60,606 nt of DNA from an uncultured Bacteroidales bacterium (GTDB lineage Bacteria > Bacteroidota > Bacteroidia > Bacteroidales > UBA932): assembly GCA_944326385.1 (NCBI GenBank), contig CALVDT010000087.1:1-60606 (forward strand). The letters are read 5' to 3'. Numbering within the stretch: the first letter of the stretch is position 1; every line of letters starts with the position of its first letter. A program made the translations under genes and the position numbers. The notes under the pieces were generated by a model. The model did not search any database, was not told the DNA's origin, and worked only from the letters and a program-made list of their open reading frames with translations. Shown piece after piece: positions 42,941-52,500 of this stretch.

Positions 42941-44937
42941 ATGGTACCAAGTGATGAAAACAATTCAAAAAATGCAGGGAACGATTTGTCTACACATGCA
43001 GTATCATCTATCTCCACGGGACTGTCGGCTCCGAGTCCGGCTACCTTGAGTGCCATGACCATCCTGTGATCATGGCTCGAAGTATACCGGCCGCCCTTCA
43101 GCAGGTTCCCGCTCAGAAGGCGCGATGCCAGAGAATGGCCTTCTATCACGAGTATATTGTTCTCGATACCGGCCTGGACACCCATTCCGCCAAGCATGTC
43201 AAGTATCGCCTTTCCTCTGTCGCTTTCCTTGTGTGCAAGCCTGTCCACTCCGGAAATACGGCTTGTGCCCTGACAGAATGCCGCAAGCACGGAGACTATG
43301 GGAAAAAGATCCGGGCAATTGGATGCATCCACTTCGAAGGCGTTCAACGGCGCCCTCTGCACTGTCACCGGCCCAAGGTTGTCTCCTGTCTGCGACAGAC
43401 TGGCGCCTGCTTCCATCAATATGTCCATTATGGACAAATCAGCCTGCAGGGATTTCGTATCCAGCCCATGGATCTCCACCTTGCCGAAAACCGCACCTGC
43501 CACAAGGAAATTCGCTGCCGAACTCCAGTCGCCCTCCACTGCAAAATCCGCAGCCTTGTACCGCTGTCCGCCCTTGACCTTGAAAAGCATTTCGGTGCAA
43601 TAAGACCAGTCGCCTCCGGACTCCATGAATTCCCTGCCGCCGAGCAGTTCGTTCCCTGCCTTCACTCCGAATTTCTTCATGACATCAAGGGTTATGAACA
43701 TGTAGGGAATGCTTTTCGGCTCATGTACCGTGATCTTTGAATATTTGTCAGCGAGCGGGAGAGACATCAGCAGACCTGATATGAGCTGTGAGCCGTATTT
43801 TCCAGATATCCCGGCCTGACCGGTCCTGACCGGCCCTGTCACGACAAGAGGTATCCTGCAGTCCGGCGCTTCGCTTTGGAGTTCCACCCCGAAAGATGCC
43901 ATCATCTCCTCCGCCCCCTGCAAGGGTCTGTCGAGCAATGTCCTTTCTCCCGTAATCCGTACCGGATGCCTGGAGAGCATGGGCATAAGAGGTATCATCA
44001 GGCGGGTCAGCAGCCCGGATTCCCCGGTGTGCACCGTCTTGATGTCAAGACAGCCCGGAGAAGCCGCTATTCCTTTTATTTCCAGGACATCGCCATAGAC
44101 ATTGACCTCCGCTCCGAGAGTTCTTGCCGCTGCAATGGCGGATTCGTTGTCACCGCATGGCGAATACCCCGAGAGACGGGAGACTCCTTCAGCAAGGGCA
44201 GCCGCTATTATTGCCCTTTGGGCGAAACTCTTGGAGGACGGGATTCTGACAGAAGCATCGATGAATCTCCGTGTCCCGTACAAGGCCTCTGTCATGTCGG
44301 CCACCGGCCATTGGCCAGAAGCGGCGGCATCGTTTCCGTCAAGGGCAGCGTATGTATAAGGCGCACCTTCAGCCAGGCACTGCAGTCTGGATTCCCGTCC
44401 GGCCTCGCCCATGGCAAAGGCTATCAGCTGTCCCGGCTCGAAGCTGTCATAAAGGGAAAGGACCCTTGCCGCATCTTCACGACACTCTGCCGTAGTGACT
44501 ATCTTGACAATGTCCGCACCGACATGCAGGCATTTCTCCACCACTGCCTTCAGGTCTTCGTATGTCCCCGTACCCTTGAAGTCATGGAAGGATTTTATGA
44601 AAACGCACCCGTATTCTCCGGCACAGGCCCGGACTCTCTTGGACATGTATTTCGGAGCTTCAAGTTCCACGTCCACATATCTTGCCCCGGCCTTGATGGC
44701 CTTGCACAGCCGGTCTTCGCAGATGCTCGCAGCCTTGACTTCGGAAAGGCCGGGATCGGACGCCATGATTTCAGATACACGGCATGTGGCTACTGTCGGC
44801 ACATCGGATTCGAAGCATTCCGCAATCCCCGAATCATCCAGGCCGCATCTGTCAAGGCGGATTTCAGCCATCTCCACGTCACGGAGTATGTCCATGATCT
44901 GGCCGGCTGTCTTGTTCTGTATGGTTGTGCAAATCAT
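42937..44937 (-). CDS. aroDA: Bifunctional 3-dehydroquinate dehydratase / EPSP synthase
   Basis: A 666-residue fusion of two shikimate-pathway enzymes. Residues 1-215 are a type I dehydroquinate dehydratase: AEIRLDRC near 24, His118 in KSFHDFKGTG and the Schiff-base Lys145 in ADIVKIVTTAE. From residue 226 it is an EPSP synthase: DASVRIPSSKSFAQRAII with the Lys at 236, LDRPLQGAEEMMASFGVEL, ISGKYGSQLISGLLMSLPLA, RVDRLAHKESDR-like ISGVDRLAHKESDRGKAI, and HDHRMVMALKVAGL near the end. Type I AroD plus AroA as one chain is uncommon in bacteria. The start at 44937 overlaps the aroB stop (ATGA); the 57 upstream codons lie inside aroB and are not used. Confidence 0.94.
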   Translation of the reverse strand: MICTTIQNKTAGQIMDILRDVEMAEIRLDRCGLDDSGIAECFESDVPTVATCRVSEIMASDPGLSEVKAASICEDRLCKAIKAGARYVDVELEAPKYMSKRVRACAGEYGCVFIKSFHDFKGTGTYEDLKAVVEKCLHVGADIVKIVTTAECREDAARVLSLYDSFEPGQLIAFAMGEAGRESRLQCLAEGAPYTYAALDGNDAAASGQWPVADMTEALYGTRRFIDASVRIPSSKSFAQRAIIAAALAEGVSRLSGYSPCGDNESAIAAARTLGAEVNVYGDVLEIKGIAASPGCLDIKTVHTGESGLLTRLMIPLMPMLSRHPVRITGERTLLDRPLQGAEEMMASFGVELQSEAPDCRIPLVVTGPVRTGQAGISGKYGSQLISGLLMSLPLADKYSKITVHEPKSIPYMFITLDVMKKFGVKAGNELLGGREFMESGGDWSYCTEMLFKVKGGQRYKAADFAVEGDWSSAANFLVAGAVFGKVEIHGLDTKSLQADLSIMDILMEAGASLSQTGDNLGPVTVQRAPLNAFEVDASNCPDLFPIVSVLAAFCQGTSRISGVDRLAHKESDRGKAILDMLGGMGVQAGIENNILVIEGHSLASRLLSGNLLKGGRYTSSHDHRMVMALKVAGLGADSPVEIDDTACVDKSFPAFFELFSSLGTI

Positions 44938-46070
44938 ATTTTCCGGTTTTTTGTATCCGTTCCCAGAAGTCGTGCTGCGCGGTCTGCAGTCATATCGCAG
45001 ATTTCCACAGAGCCTGGAGCCGACAGGAGTACGAAGTGTATGAGTCCGTTCTCTGCTTTCTTGTCTCTTGACATGGCATCCACGAGTGAATCCACGGGAT
45101 AAGGGCAATCTACAGGGAGGCCTGCGGAGCGGAAATCGGCAAGCAGCCTTGTCTTGAGACCGGGTTCCGCCACACCTGCCTTTTCGGAAAGATCCGCCGC
45201 CATCACCATACCTATGGATACTGCCTCCCCGTGCGTGATGTCGTCACCGTGAAGTCTGGCGTTCTTCTCTATGGCGTGGGCGAAAGTATGCCCGAGATTC
45301 AGCTTGCGTCTTTCCCCTGTCTCGAACTGGTCGCGCGAGACCACTCCGGCCTTGACAGAGGCTGCGGCATGGATGAGTTCCTGCAGTGCCGCTCCACCGG
45401 CCTTCAGATATTCCTTCCTGTCATCCGCCTGACGGAGTCCGGAAAGATAAGTGACTGCCCGGCCATACCATCCGTCATCTTCAATCAGGAAGGTCTTCAG
45501 AAGTTCTGCCGCTCCGGACATGAAGTCCCTGAAAGGCAATGTCTCCAGCACACTTGCACAGATGAAGGTGAATTCAGGCTGCCTGATGGTCCCGAGCATG
45601 TTCTTGTACGACTCTTGATTCACACCTGTCTTGCCGCCTATGGCTGCATCGGTCTGGGCCAGCAGCGTGGTCGGCACATAGGCGAAACGCACTCCCCTTT
45701 TATATATGGAAGCCGCAAAGCCTGCCATGTCCGTCGTGATTCCGCCGCCTGCGGCAAGGATGAAAGCATTGCGGCCGGCTTCTTTTTCCAGAAGCCATCC
45801 GGAGATATCCAGAACTGTGGACATGGTCTTGTTTTCTTCCGATGCCACAATGCCGTATTTCCCGCAGATTTCCAGTCTGCCGGAGGCTGATGCCGCAGAG
45901 TCGATAAGATCGACATAGCCGGATACGTTCATATCGTGGATGATATATACCGGCAATGGCTCCTGTCCGTCTGCACAGCGCTCCAGAGCTGGCACTACAT
46001 TTCCCACTATGCGGCTGAAGATTATCCGGCTTATCTCCAGGCCGCCATCATATATGCTTATATCTTCCAT
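44934..46070 (-). CDS. aroB: 3-dehydroquinate synthase
   Basis: The enzyme cyclises DAHP to 3-dehydroquinate using NAD and a divalent metal. FILAAGGGITTDMAGFAASI is the NAD loop, FAYVPTTLLAQTDAAIGGKT with GVN is the core signature, GAAELLKTFLIED contains a metal ligand Glu, and HTFAHAIEKN plus HGEAVSIGMVMA bring the two metal-binding His. The 378 residues fit the family. It is the first gene of a six-gene operon (aroB, aroDA, aroC, aminotransferase, ligase, ACT) with overlapping or closely spaced genes. A TATATTTG box lies at 46100-46107. Confidence 0.96.
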   Translation of the reverse strand: MEDISIYDGGLEISRIIFSRIVGNVVPALERCADGQEPLPVYIIHDMNVSGYVDLIDSAASASGRLEICGKYGIVASEENKTMSTVLDISGWLLEKEAGRNAFILAAGGGITTDMAGFAASIYKRGVRFAYVPTTLLAQTDAAIGGKTGVNQESYKNMLGTIRQPEFTFICASVLETLPFRDFMSGAAELLKTFLIEDDGWYGRAVTYLSGLRQADDRKEYLKAGGAALQELIHAAASVKAGVVSRDQFETGERRKLNLGHTFAHAIEKNARLHGDDITHGEAVSIGMVMAADLSEKAGVAEPGLKTRLLADFRSAGLPVDCPYPVDSLVDAMSRDKKAENGLIHFVLLSAPGSVEICDMTADRAARLLGTDTKNRKI

Positions 46071-46099
46071 CCGTCAAGTCCGTTTTGGCGCACCGGCAT

Positions 46100-46107
46100 C
46101 AAATATA
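46100..46107 (-). promoter_or_regulatory. Putative -7 box of the aro operon (TATATTTG)
   Basis: It matches TAnnTTTG, 30 bases upstream of the aroB ATG and just after the end of the nhaC gene. Confidence 0.6.
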
Positions 46108-46116
46108 ACGAAAATA

Positions 46117-47421
46117 TCAGCTGTATCTGCGGGGATACCGGAAAATTATTGACAGTATGGCGCAAATTCCCATCAGAAACGGGTAGAACATGAAACCCGC
46201 TATGGAGATTCCGGACACCCCGGAAAGGCCTGAAGCCATAAGTATCTGCGCTCCGTACGGAATAAGCCCCTGCACCATGCAGGAGAATGTGTCGAGAATA
46301 CTTGCCGTCTTCCTCGGATCAAGGCCGAAACGCATTGTTATGTCCCTGGCTATCCTGCCGGTAGTGATGATGGCGATAGTGTTGTTCGCCGTACACAGAT
46401 TGGCAAGGCTCACAAGGGCCGCAATACTGAATTCCGCTCCCCGCTTCCCGGAAATATGCCGGGTAAGCCCGGATATGATGAAATCCAGACCCCCGTTATG
46501 CCTTATGACTTCGAGCATTCCTCCCGCAAGCATGGTGACTATGATAAGTTCGCCCATCGAGCCTATGCCGGAACCTATCGACGCCAGCCATCCCACCCAG
46601 GAGAATGCCCCGTAGGCAAAGCCTATGACCGCATTCACAAGGATTCCGAGGAACAGCACCGTGACTACATTCACACCGATCAGCGCAAGCCCTATGACAA
46701 GCAGATAAGGGATGAGTTTCACTCCATTCACCGCCCCGGCAGCCACTTCCGTTCCGGAAGACAGTCCGATTACAATATATATTATGGTGACGATTATGGC
46801 CGCCGGAGCCACGATGCCTATATTCACCCGGAACTTGTCTTTCATGGAACATCCCTGGGTGCGCGTTGCGGCTATGGTGGTATCCGAAATGAATGACAGG
46901 TTGTCTCCGAAGAATGCACCTCCGGCCACAATGGCTGTCATGAATGCCACGTCCATGCCTGCCTCCTGGGCGATGCCGGAGGCAACCGGAACCAGAGCCA
47001 CTATTGTCCCGACACTTGTCCCGACAGCCATGGAGATGAAGCACGAGGCCAGGAACAGGCCTGCATAAATGAATTTCCCGGGGAGGATGCCCAACGTGAA
47101 ATTCACCGCCGAATCTATAGCGCCGATGTCTTCTGCCGTCCCTGCGAAAGCTCCGGCCAGGACAAAGATCCAGATCATCAGAAGCACGTTCCCGTGGCCT
47201 GCACCGGCAGAGAATATTTCCACCTTCCGCTCTATTGTTTCAGACTTTGTGATAAGCAGGGCATAGGCCGAGGCGAGCAGGAATGCCGCAGCGATCGGAA
47301 CCTTGTAGAAATCTTCCGCAACGATTGAAGAAACAAGATATATGCAAAGGAACAGCAGCAGAGGGCTTAAAGCGAGCCATCCGTTCATGCTTTTTCCGGG
47401 CTTGTCAGGTAATGTCGCCAT
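46117..47421 (-). CDS. NhaC-family Na+/H+ antiporter
   Basis: A 434-residue inner membrane protein with about 11 hydrophobic segments. The family core is seen in LLMIWIFVLAGAFAGTAEDI, SMAVGTSVGTIVALVPVASG and VAGGAFFGDNLSFISDTTIA, the last containing the GDNxSxxSDTT motif with acidic residues that carry ions. Near the end, LCTANNTIAIITTGRIARD and FSCMVQGLIPYGAQILMASG are typical. It exports sodium or an organic solute in exchange for protons. Its stop lies just before the aro promoter on the same strand. An imperfect -7 box (TAATTTCG) is at 47445-47452. Confidence 0.9.
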   Translation of the reverse strand: MATLPDKPGKSMNGWLALSPLLLFLCIYLVSSIVAEDFYKVPIAAAFLLASAYALLITKSETIERKVEIFSAGAGHGNVLLMIWIFVLAGAFAGTAEDIGAIDSAVNFTLGILPGKFIYAGLFLASCFISMAVGTSVGTIVALVPVASGIAQEAGMDVAFMTAIVAGGAFFGDNLSFISDTTIAATRTQGCSMKDKFRVNIGIVAPAAIIVTIIYIVIGLSSGTEVAAGAVNGVKLIPYLLVIGLALIGVNVVTVLFLGILVNAVIGFAYGAFSWVGWLASIGSGIGSMGELIIVTMLAGGMLEVIRHNGGLDFIISGLTRHISGKRGAEFSIAALVSLANLCTANNTIAIITTGRIARDITMRFGLDPRKTASILDTFSCMVQGLIPYGAQILMASGLSGVSGISIAGFMFYPFLMGICAILSIIFRYPRRYS

Positions 47422-47444
47422 ACAGGGTCGATAATTTCAATTTG

Positions 47445-47452
47445 CGAAATTA
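47445..47452 (-). promoter_or_regulatory. Weak putative -7 box for the antiporter (TAATTTCG)
   Basis: It matches TAnnTTTG in all but one position and lies 24 bases upstream of the ATG at 47421. Confidence 0.35.
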
Positions 47453-47464
47453 CAGCATTTTAAC

Positions 47465-47472
47465 GATATTTG
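47465..47472 (+). promoter_or_regulatory. Weak putative -7 box for the nuclease lipoprotein (GATATTTG)
   Basis: It differs from TAnnTTTG by one base and lies 36 bases before the ATG at 47508, divergent from the antiporter box. Confidence 0.35.
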
Positions 47473-47507
47473 GACAATTAATGTCTACAATTTAATTTCT
47501 TGAGCTT

Positions 47508-49358
47508 ATGGACCTGATTTCGAAACTGACGGTATTGCTCGCATGTACGGCCATCACCGTTGCTTCCTGTGAAACGATCAAAGAAGAGGAAAATGACAAG
47601 GGGAACGGTGAGCTCTCCCTTGAAGTCTCCACAAATGAAATCACATACAATGAAAATGACGCTGAGGCAAATTCATTTACAGTCATTGCATCTACAGGCT
47701 GGTATGCAGACAGCGACAATGCGTCCCTGACTTTCGAGCCGGAAAGCGGCAGTGCAGGCGAAACCCTGGTCAGGATTACCGGCATCACTCCCGGACAGAA
47801 GGGCACAATCACGATAACCACAAGGCGTGCTACGGTGCAGGATCCGGTCAAGACCGCAGAAGTGACAGTCAGCAGGGAAGATGACGGCAGCGTGGTGGAT
47901 ATACTGGAAATCTATTATGATGATCTGGACGGCGGTGATCCGCCTTATTCATCCTATCTCGACCAATGGGATGGCTTCATCAACGCTACCGGGCCCGGTG
48001 CAGCAAATGTTTCTTACAGCGGGATGTCCATCACTGTCGCAGACAACTACCAATCAAGGGGATACACCGGTGCATCAGGACAAAATGCAATTAATTTCGC
48101 CAGAGACAACATGACTCTTACCATAAGCGGGATCACACTGCAGCCAGGGCAGACCAGCCTGGAATTCTCTTTCGGGGTCACTCCTCCGTCAGGCGGTTCA
48201 ATCTCGGCCGGCGAAAATCTCAAGCTGTATGCTGCGCTGGACGGCGGTGACGGCGGGTATGAGGAACTTGAATTCACGACAAAGAAAGGCTCCGGCACCT
48301 GGAGTCTGGCCACGGCAGTGTTCGGGATAACCGGCGGTACACCTTCCACCGTGGACTTTTCCATATGGGCAGAGGGCACTTATACCAAAGTAGACGATTT
48401 CAGACTTGCCACGACGGACAAAACCGTCTCTCAGACAATCGAATACACAAACAAGGATCAGAGCGTGCCGTGGCCGGAAACGCCTGAGACCATAAATGGA
48501 CGCTCCAGCTACAAATATGTCACCCACTGGACAGAGACGGTAGTGACAGGAAAACGGGTCAGAAACTACTCTGCTTGCTATGATACGGAAAGACACAATC
48601 CGGTATGGGTTGCCTACCCTATGCATGCCTGCTACAATGAGGGAGGAGGGGAAAGGACGACTCCTGACCCTTGGAGGCCGGATCCTGAATTCCAGGCTTC
48701 CGAGCAGTCGGTCATATATGGGTCCGACTGGGATTCCTGGCCGTGGGGAAAGGAGCATTCCGAAGAATTAGCGATTTCCGATGACCCGTACCAATACTGG
48801 TACAACCCTTCATTCAGCGTCACCAGAGGACATCTCCTTCGTTCAGCCGACAGGGGCGGACATAATAAGGAGATGAACATCCAGACTTTCTATCCGACGA
48901 ACATAGCTCCTGAAAGATTCAGATATCCTGATGTGCATACGAAGCTGGAGAGTCTGCTTCCGAATAAGTGGATATGTGCCGATACCGTATATGTCGTGGC
49001 CGGCTGCTGGTACAAGGATGACAACATCTTTGTGTACGACAAATGCAGCAATTCAATCCAAAGTACCGATTCCAAAGAGTGCGATGTTCCGGCAGCGCAG
49101 TTCAAGATATATCTGAGGACAAAGGACGGCAGCACCGGCAAACGCATCAGTGACTGCACGGCCGATGAGCTGATGGCTATAGGTTTCTGGCTTCCTCAGG
49201 ATATCTACGGTGAAGGGCAGGTGTCCGGGGGCGATATCAGGGATTTCGCGTATTCAGTGGATAAAATAGAGGAAATGACCGGAGGTGAATTCAGGTTCTT
49301 CCCTGAGGTTCCTGAAGAGGTGACTGCCGGCTACAATCTCTCCGACTGGGGACTGTAG
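47508..49358 (+). CDS. Secreted DNA/RNA non-specific endonuclease lipoprotein with BACON domain
   Basis: The signal ends VASC (Cys21), so the protein is lipid-anchored. Residues about 36-125 form a BACON-like domain (LSLEVSTNEITYNENDAEAN; VRITGITPGQKGTITITT), followed by a beta-sandwich stretch of about 180 residues with no firm name. The last 270 residues are a nuclease of the NUC (Serratia) type: TRGHLLRSADRGG with the catalytic His at about 441, and MNIQTFYPTNIAPE, equivalent to the usual TFxxTNxxPQ. The common DRGH is TRGH here, but the Arg-Gly-His is kept. It may digest extracellular nucleic acids for nutrition or biofilm control. It appears to be a single gene. Confidence 0.88.
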   Translation: MDLISKLTVLLACTAITVASCETIKEEENDKGNGELSLEVSTNEITYNENDAEANSFTVIASTGWYADSDNASLTFEPESGSAGETLVRITGITPGQKGTITITTRRATVQDPVKTAEVTVSREDDGSVVDILEIYYDDLDGGDPPYSSYLDQWDGFINATGPGAANVSYSGMSITVADNYQSRGYTGASGQNAINFARDNMTLTISGITLQPGQTSLEFSFGVTPPSGGSISAGENLKLYAALDGGDGGYEELEFTTKKGSGTWSLATAVFGITGGTPSTVDFSIWAEGTYTKVDDFRLATTDKTVSQTIEYTNKDQSVPWPETPETINGRSSYKYVTHWTETVVTGKRVRNYSACYDTERHNPVWVAYPMHACYNEGGGERTTPDPWRPDPEFQASEQSVIYGSDWDSWPWGKEHSEELAISDDPYQYWYNPSFSVTRGHLLRSADRGGHNKEMNIQTFYPTNIAPERFRYPDVHTKLESLLPNKWICADTVYVVAGCWYKDDNIFVYDKCSNSIQSTDSKECDVPAAQFKIYLRTKDGSTGKRISDCTADELMAIGFWLPQDIYGEGQVSGGDIRDFAYSVDKIEEMTGGEFRFFPEVPEEVTAGYNLSDWGL

Positions 49359-49392
49359 CGCACGTGGCCGCCCCGGCCCGTCTCACAACTTG

Positions 49393-49443
49393 ACGCAGAG
49401 AATGCCACACTGAAATCATCGCGGCCTTCTCTGCGTTAATTTT
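49393..49443 (+). terminator. Possible terminator after the nuclease gene
   Basis: ACGCAGAGAA at 49393-49402 pairs perfectly with TTCTCTGCGT at 49427-49436 and is followed by TAATTTT. The 24-base loop is long for a terminator. The rest of 49359-49565 shows nothing but a repeated tgccacactg (49403 and about 49454). Confidence 0.5.
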
Positions 49444-49565
49444 GCCACGACCACTGCCACACTGGAGTTTGCTCCCGTAAATGACTGAGCCTGACCCCGA
49501 CGGAACGCTGCAGATTATCCTCCGATTCAACCGTCCTTTCACTGATTGCCCCTTTCTGCGGACAA

Positions 49566-52500
49566 TCATTGCCAGCCGCCGCCCAACGCCTTATACAACA
49601 CCACCAACCCCTTATACTCCTCCATAATCGCATTGCTCAACTCCACCTGGGAACTGAAGTAAGCCCGTTGTGCGTCAAGCACGTCCATGTAACTGATGGC
49701 TCCATTGATATATTGGAGATTGGCGAGGGAAACATATTGTTTGGAAGCCTCTTGAAGATCGAATTTAAGGCTGGTGTTTTTAACGGAAGAATTGTAATTG
49801 ACGATGGCGTCATAAACTTCCTTGAAGGCTTGGAGGACGTCCTTTTCATAGTTCAGGCGGGCCTGGTTGTATTTGGATATGGCCGCCTTGAAATTGGCCT
49901 TACGCTTGCCGAATTCGAATATTGGAGAAGCAAGATTGCCGATGATGTAGTAGTAAGGAGCCCTGATGATGTTTTCAAGAGTATTGGTTTCCGCACCTCC
50001 GTCGAAGGAAATGGTGAATGTGGGAAACCTCTCGGCCTGGGCAACGCCTACAGCCGCTTCTGCAGCCTTGAGTTCCTGTTCAGACTGTCTGAGATCAGGA
50101 CGGCGCGTCAGGAGCTGTGACGGGACGCCTACGGGAATGTCATCTCTGTAGGAAAGTTCGAGAGGGATCCTCGATCTGTCTATATGCTTGGGGTATGAAC
50201 CTGTCAGGAAAGCGAGTTCACTTTCCTTCATGGCGACCTTCTTTTCAAGTTCAGGCACAAGAGCTGCAGTAGTAGCCCGCTCCACAAGGGCCTGCTGGTA
50301 CGGGATGTCTGATGTCAGACCGCCTTCCAGCCTGAGTTTTGCTTTCTGGACACCTTCATCCCAGGTCTGCAATGTACGCCTGACAATAAGCAGTTCGTTG
50401 TCAAGGGACTGAAGATCGAAATAAGCTTCAGCCACTTCCGCTATCAGGGATATCCTCAGAGCCCGCTGGGCTTCGATGCTTGCAAAATATTCGGCAAGTT
50501 TCTCCCTGCTTGCCCATCGCAAATGCCCCCAGAGGTCAATTTCCCAGGAAAAACTCCCAAGGACACTCACCACAGGATCGTCTGCGGGATCCTTGCCGGA
50601 ATAGTTTGTATATTCGTTCTCCCCGTAGACGCTTGCTGATATGGAAGGCCAGAGTTCGGAGCGCTGGATCTTGTAGCGGTATTCCATCTCACGGAGACGC
50701 TCGGCAGCGACAAGCATATCCTTGTTATATTCGAGAGCCTCCCTTATCAGATGCTGAAGCGTGGTATCCGGATATATCTTCCACCACTCCACGTCGGCCC
50801 ATGTCAAGGTGTCCGTTCCGGCAATCCCGGAAAAAGACTCCGGAAGGTCAAGCTCGGGAGCTGCACAATGTTTTGACGGAGAGCAGGACATTGTCATGGT
50901 TCCGGCCATTATGACCGTTGCTGCAACAAGGGCAGCGGATCCTCCGGATTTATGCTTTTTTCTTGCCATCTTTTCTTTCATCTTATAAATCTGCACAAAG
51001 AAGAACGGCACGAAGACGATACCCGCGGTAATCGCCACTATCATACCGAAAAAGACTCCTGTACCTATATCCTGACGGCTCTCGGAGCCTGGTCCCGTCG
51101 CGAATACAAGCGGAAGCATGCCGAGGATGAATGCCAGCGATGTCATGACTATCGGCCGGAATCTCAGATGCGCCGCCGTGACCGTAGCCTCCACCAGACT
51201 CTTCCCTTTCTCCACTTCTTCCTTTGCAAATTCCACTATGAGGATGGCATTTTTCGCCACCAGACCGACGAGCATCACAAGACCTATCAGGAAATAGACA
51301 TTGCTTTCATAGCCGAGTATCCATACTCCCAGATATGCACCTGCTATCGCAATAGGCAGAGACAGCAGCACGGCAATCGGGATGGACCAGCTTTCGTACT
51401 GTGCGGCAAGGAAAAGGAAGACAAAGAGCAATGCGAGTCCGAGCACGATGCCCGTCTGACCGCCTTCCTTCTTCTCCTGATAAGACAAGCCGCTCCATTC
51501 GACACCGATATTGTCAGGAAGATGCTCTGCGACAAGTTCTTCAAGGATATCCATAGCCTGGCCGGAACTGTACCCGTGAGCCGCTTCACCGTTGACAGTC
51601 ACGGCGTAGTACATGTTGAACCTGTTTATGGTTCCCGGTCCGGTAGTATAATATGTGTTGCCGAGAGCATTGACAGGAACCATCGTGCCGTTCGAACTCT
51701 TCACAAAGAAGAGGTTCAGGTTCTCCTTATGGGCACGGTATGGGGCATCCGCCTGGATGTAAACGCGGTATACCCTGTTGAACATATTGAAATCGTTCAC
51801 GTATATCGAACCTGTGAATGCCTTCAGGGTAGAGAAGACATCCGCAAGCGGTACTCCGATCATCTGTATCTTGTCGCGGTCGGCATCGAAGAAAAGCTGC
51901 GGGATATCCCTCTGGACATTGGTGGACAGTCCCGTGAGTTCCTTCCGCTGCGACGCATAGAACATCAGGGTGTCTGCCGCCCTCTGCAGGTCTTCATATG
52001 TGGCATCTCCCCTGGCCTCGAGAACCATGGAGAAACCTCCTGAAGTACCGAGCCCCGGAATGACCGCCGGCGTGCTCAGATAGACCTTGCTTTCCGGATA
52101 GAGGGAGAGGGAGTCCCGGATCATCTCCATTGTCCTGTTTATGTTCCGCTCCTTCCGTTCTTTCCATGGCTTCATGATGACGGTAAGCTGGCTGTTGGAC
52201 TGGTTGCTCCCGACACGCGGACTGGTTCCGGTGACATTCAGCACATACTGGATATCAGGCTGGCGCATAAGGAAGTCCATGGCCCTGTCGGTTATGACAC
52301 GGGTCCTTTCCAGGGTAGCACCGACCGGAAGTTCCAGTTCCACGGTGAAATACCCCTGGTCTTCCTTCGGCATGAAGCTGGTCGGCACAAGGCTGGAAAT
52401 CACCCATATTCCGATGAGCGTTATACCGAAGAATGCAAACATCCTGCGTCTGTGGCGTATGCTCGCCCTGATCACTTTCTCATAGAACCTGTTCCCTGTA

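Noticed and set aside
43876..45102. A 408-codon plus-strand open frame
   Set aside because: It is antisense to aroDA and aroB, both unmistakable.
44938..45108. 57-codon N-terminal extension of aroDA
   Set aside because: It lies wholly within aroB in another frame and is Arg-rich without family match; the ATG at 44937 overlaps the aroB stop as expected.
49393..49443. Small RNA after the nuclease gene
   Set aside because: A 10-bp inverted repeat with T-rich tail is better explained as a transcription terminator; no promoter box seen.
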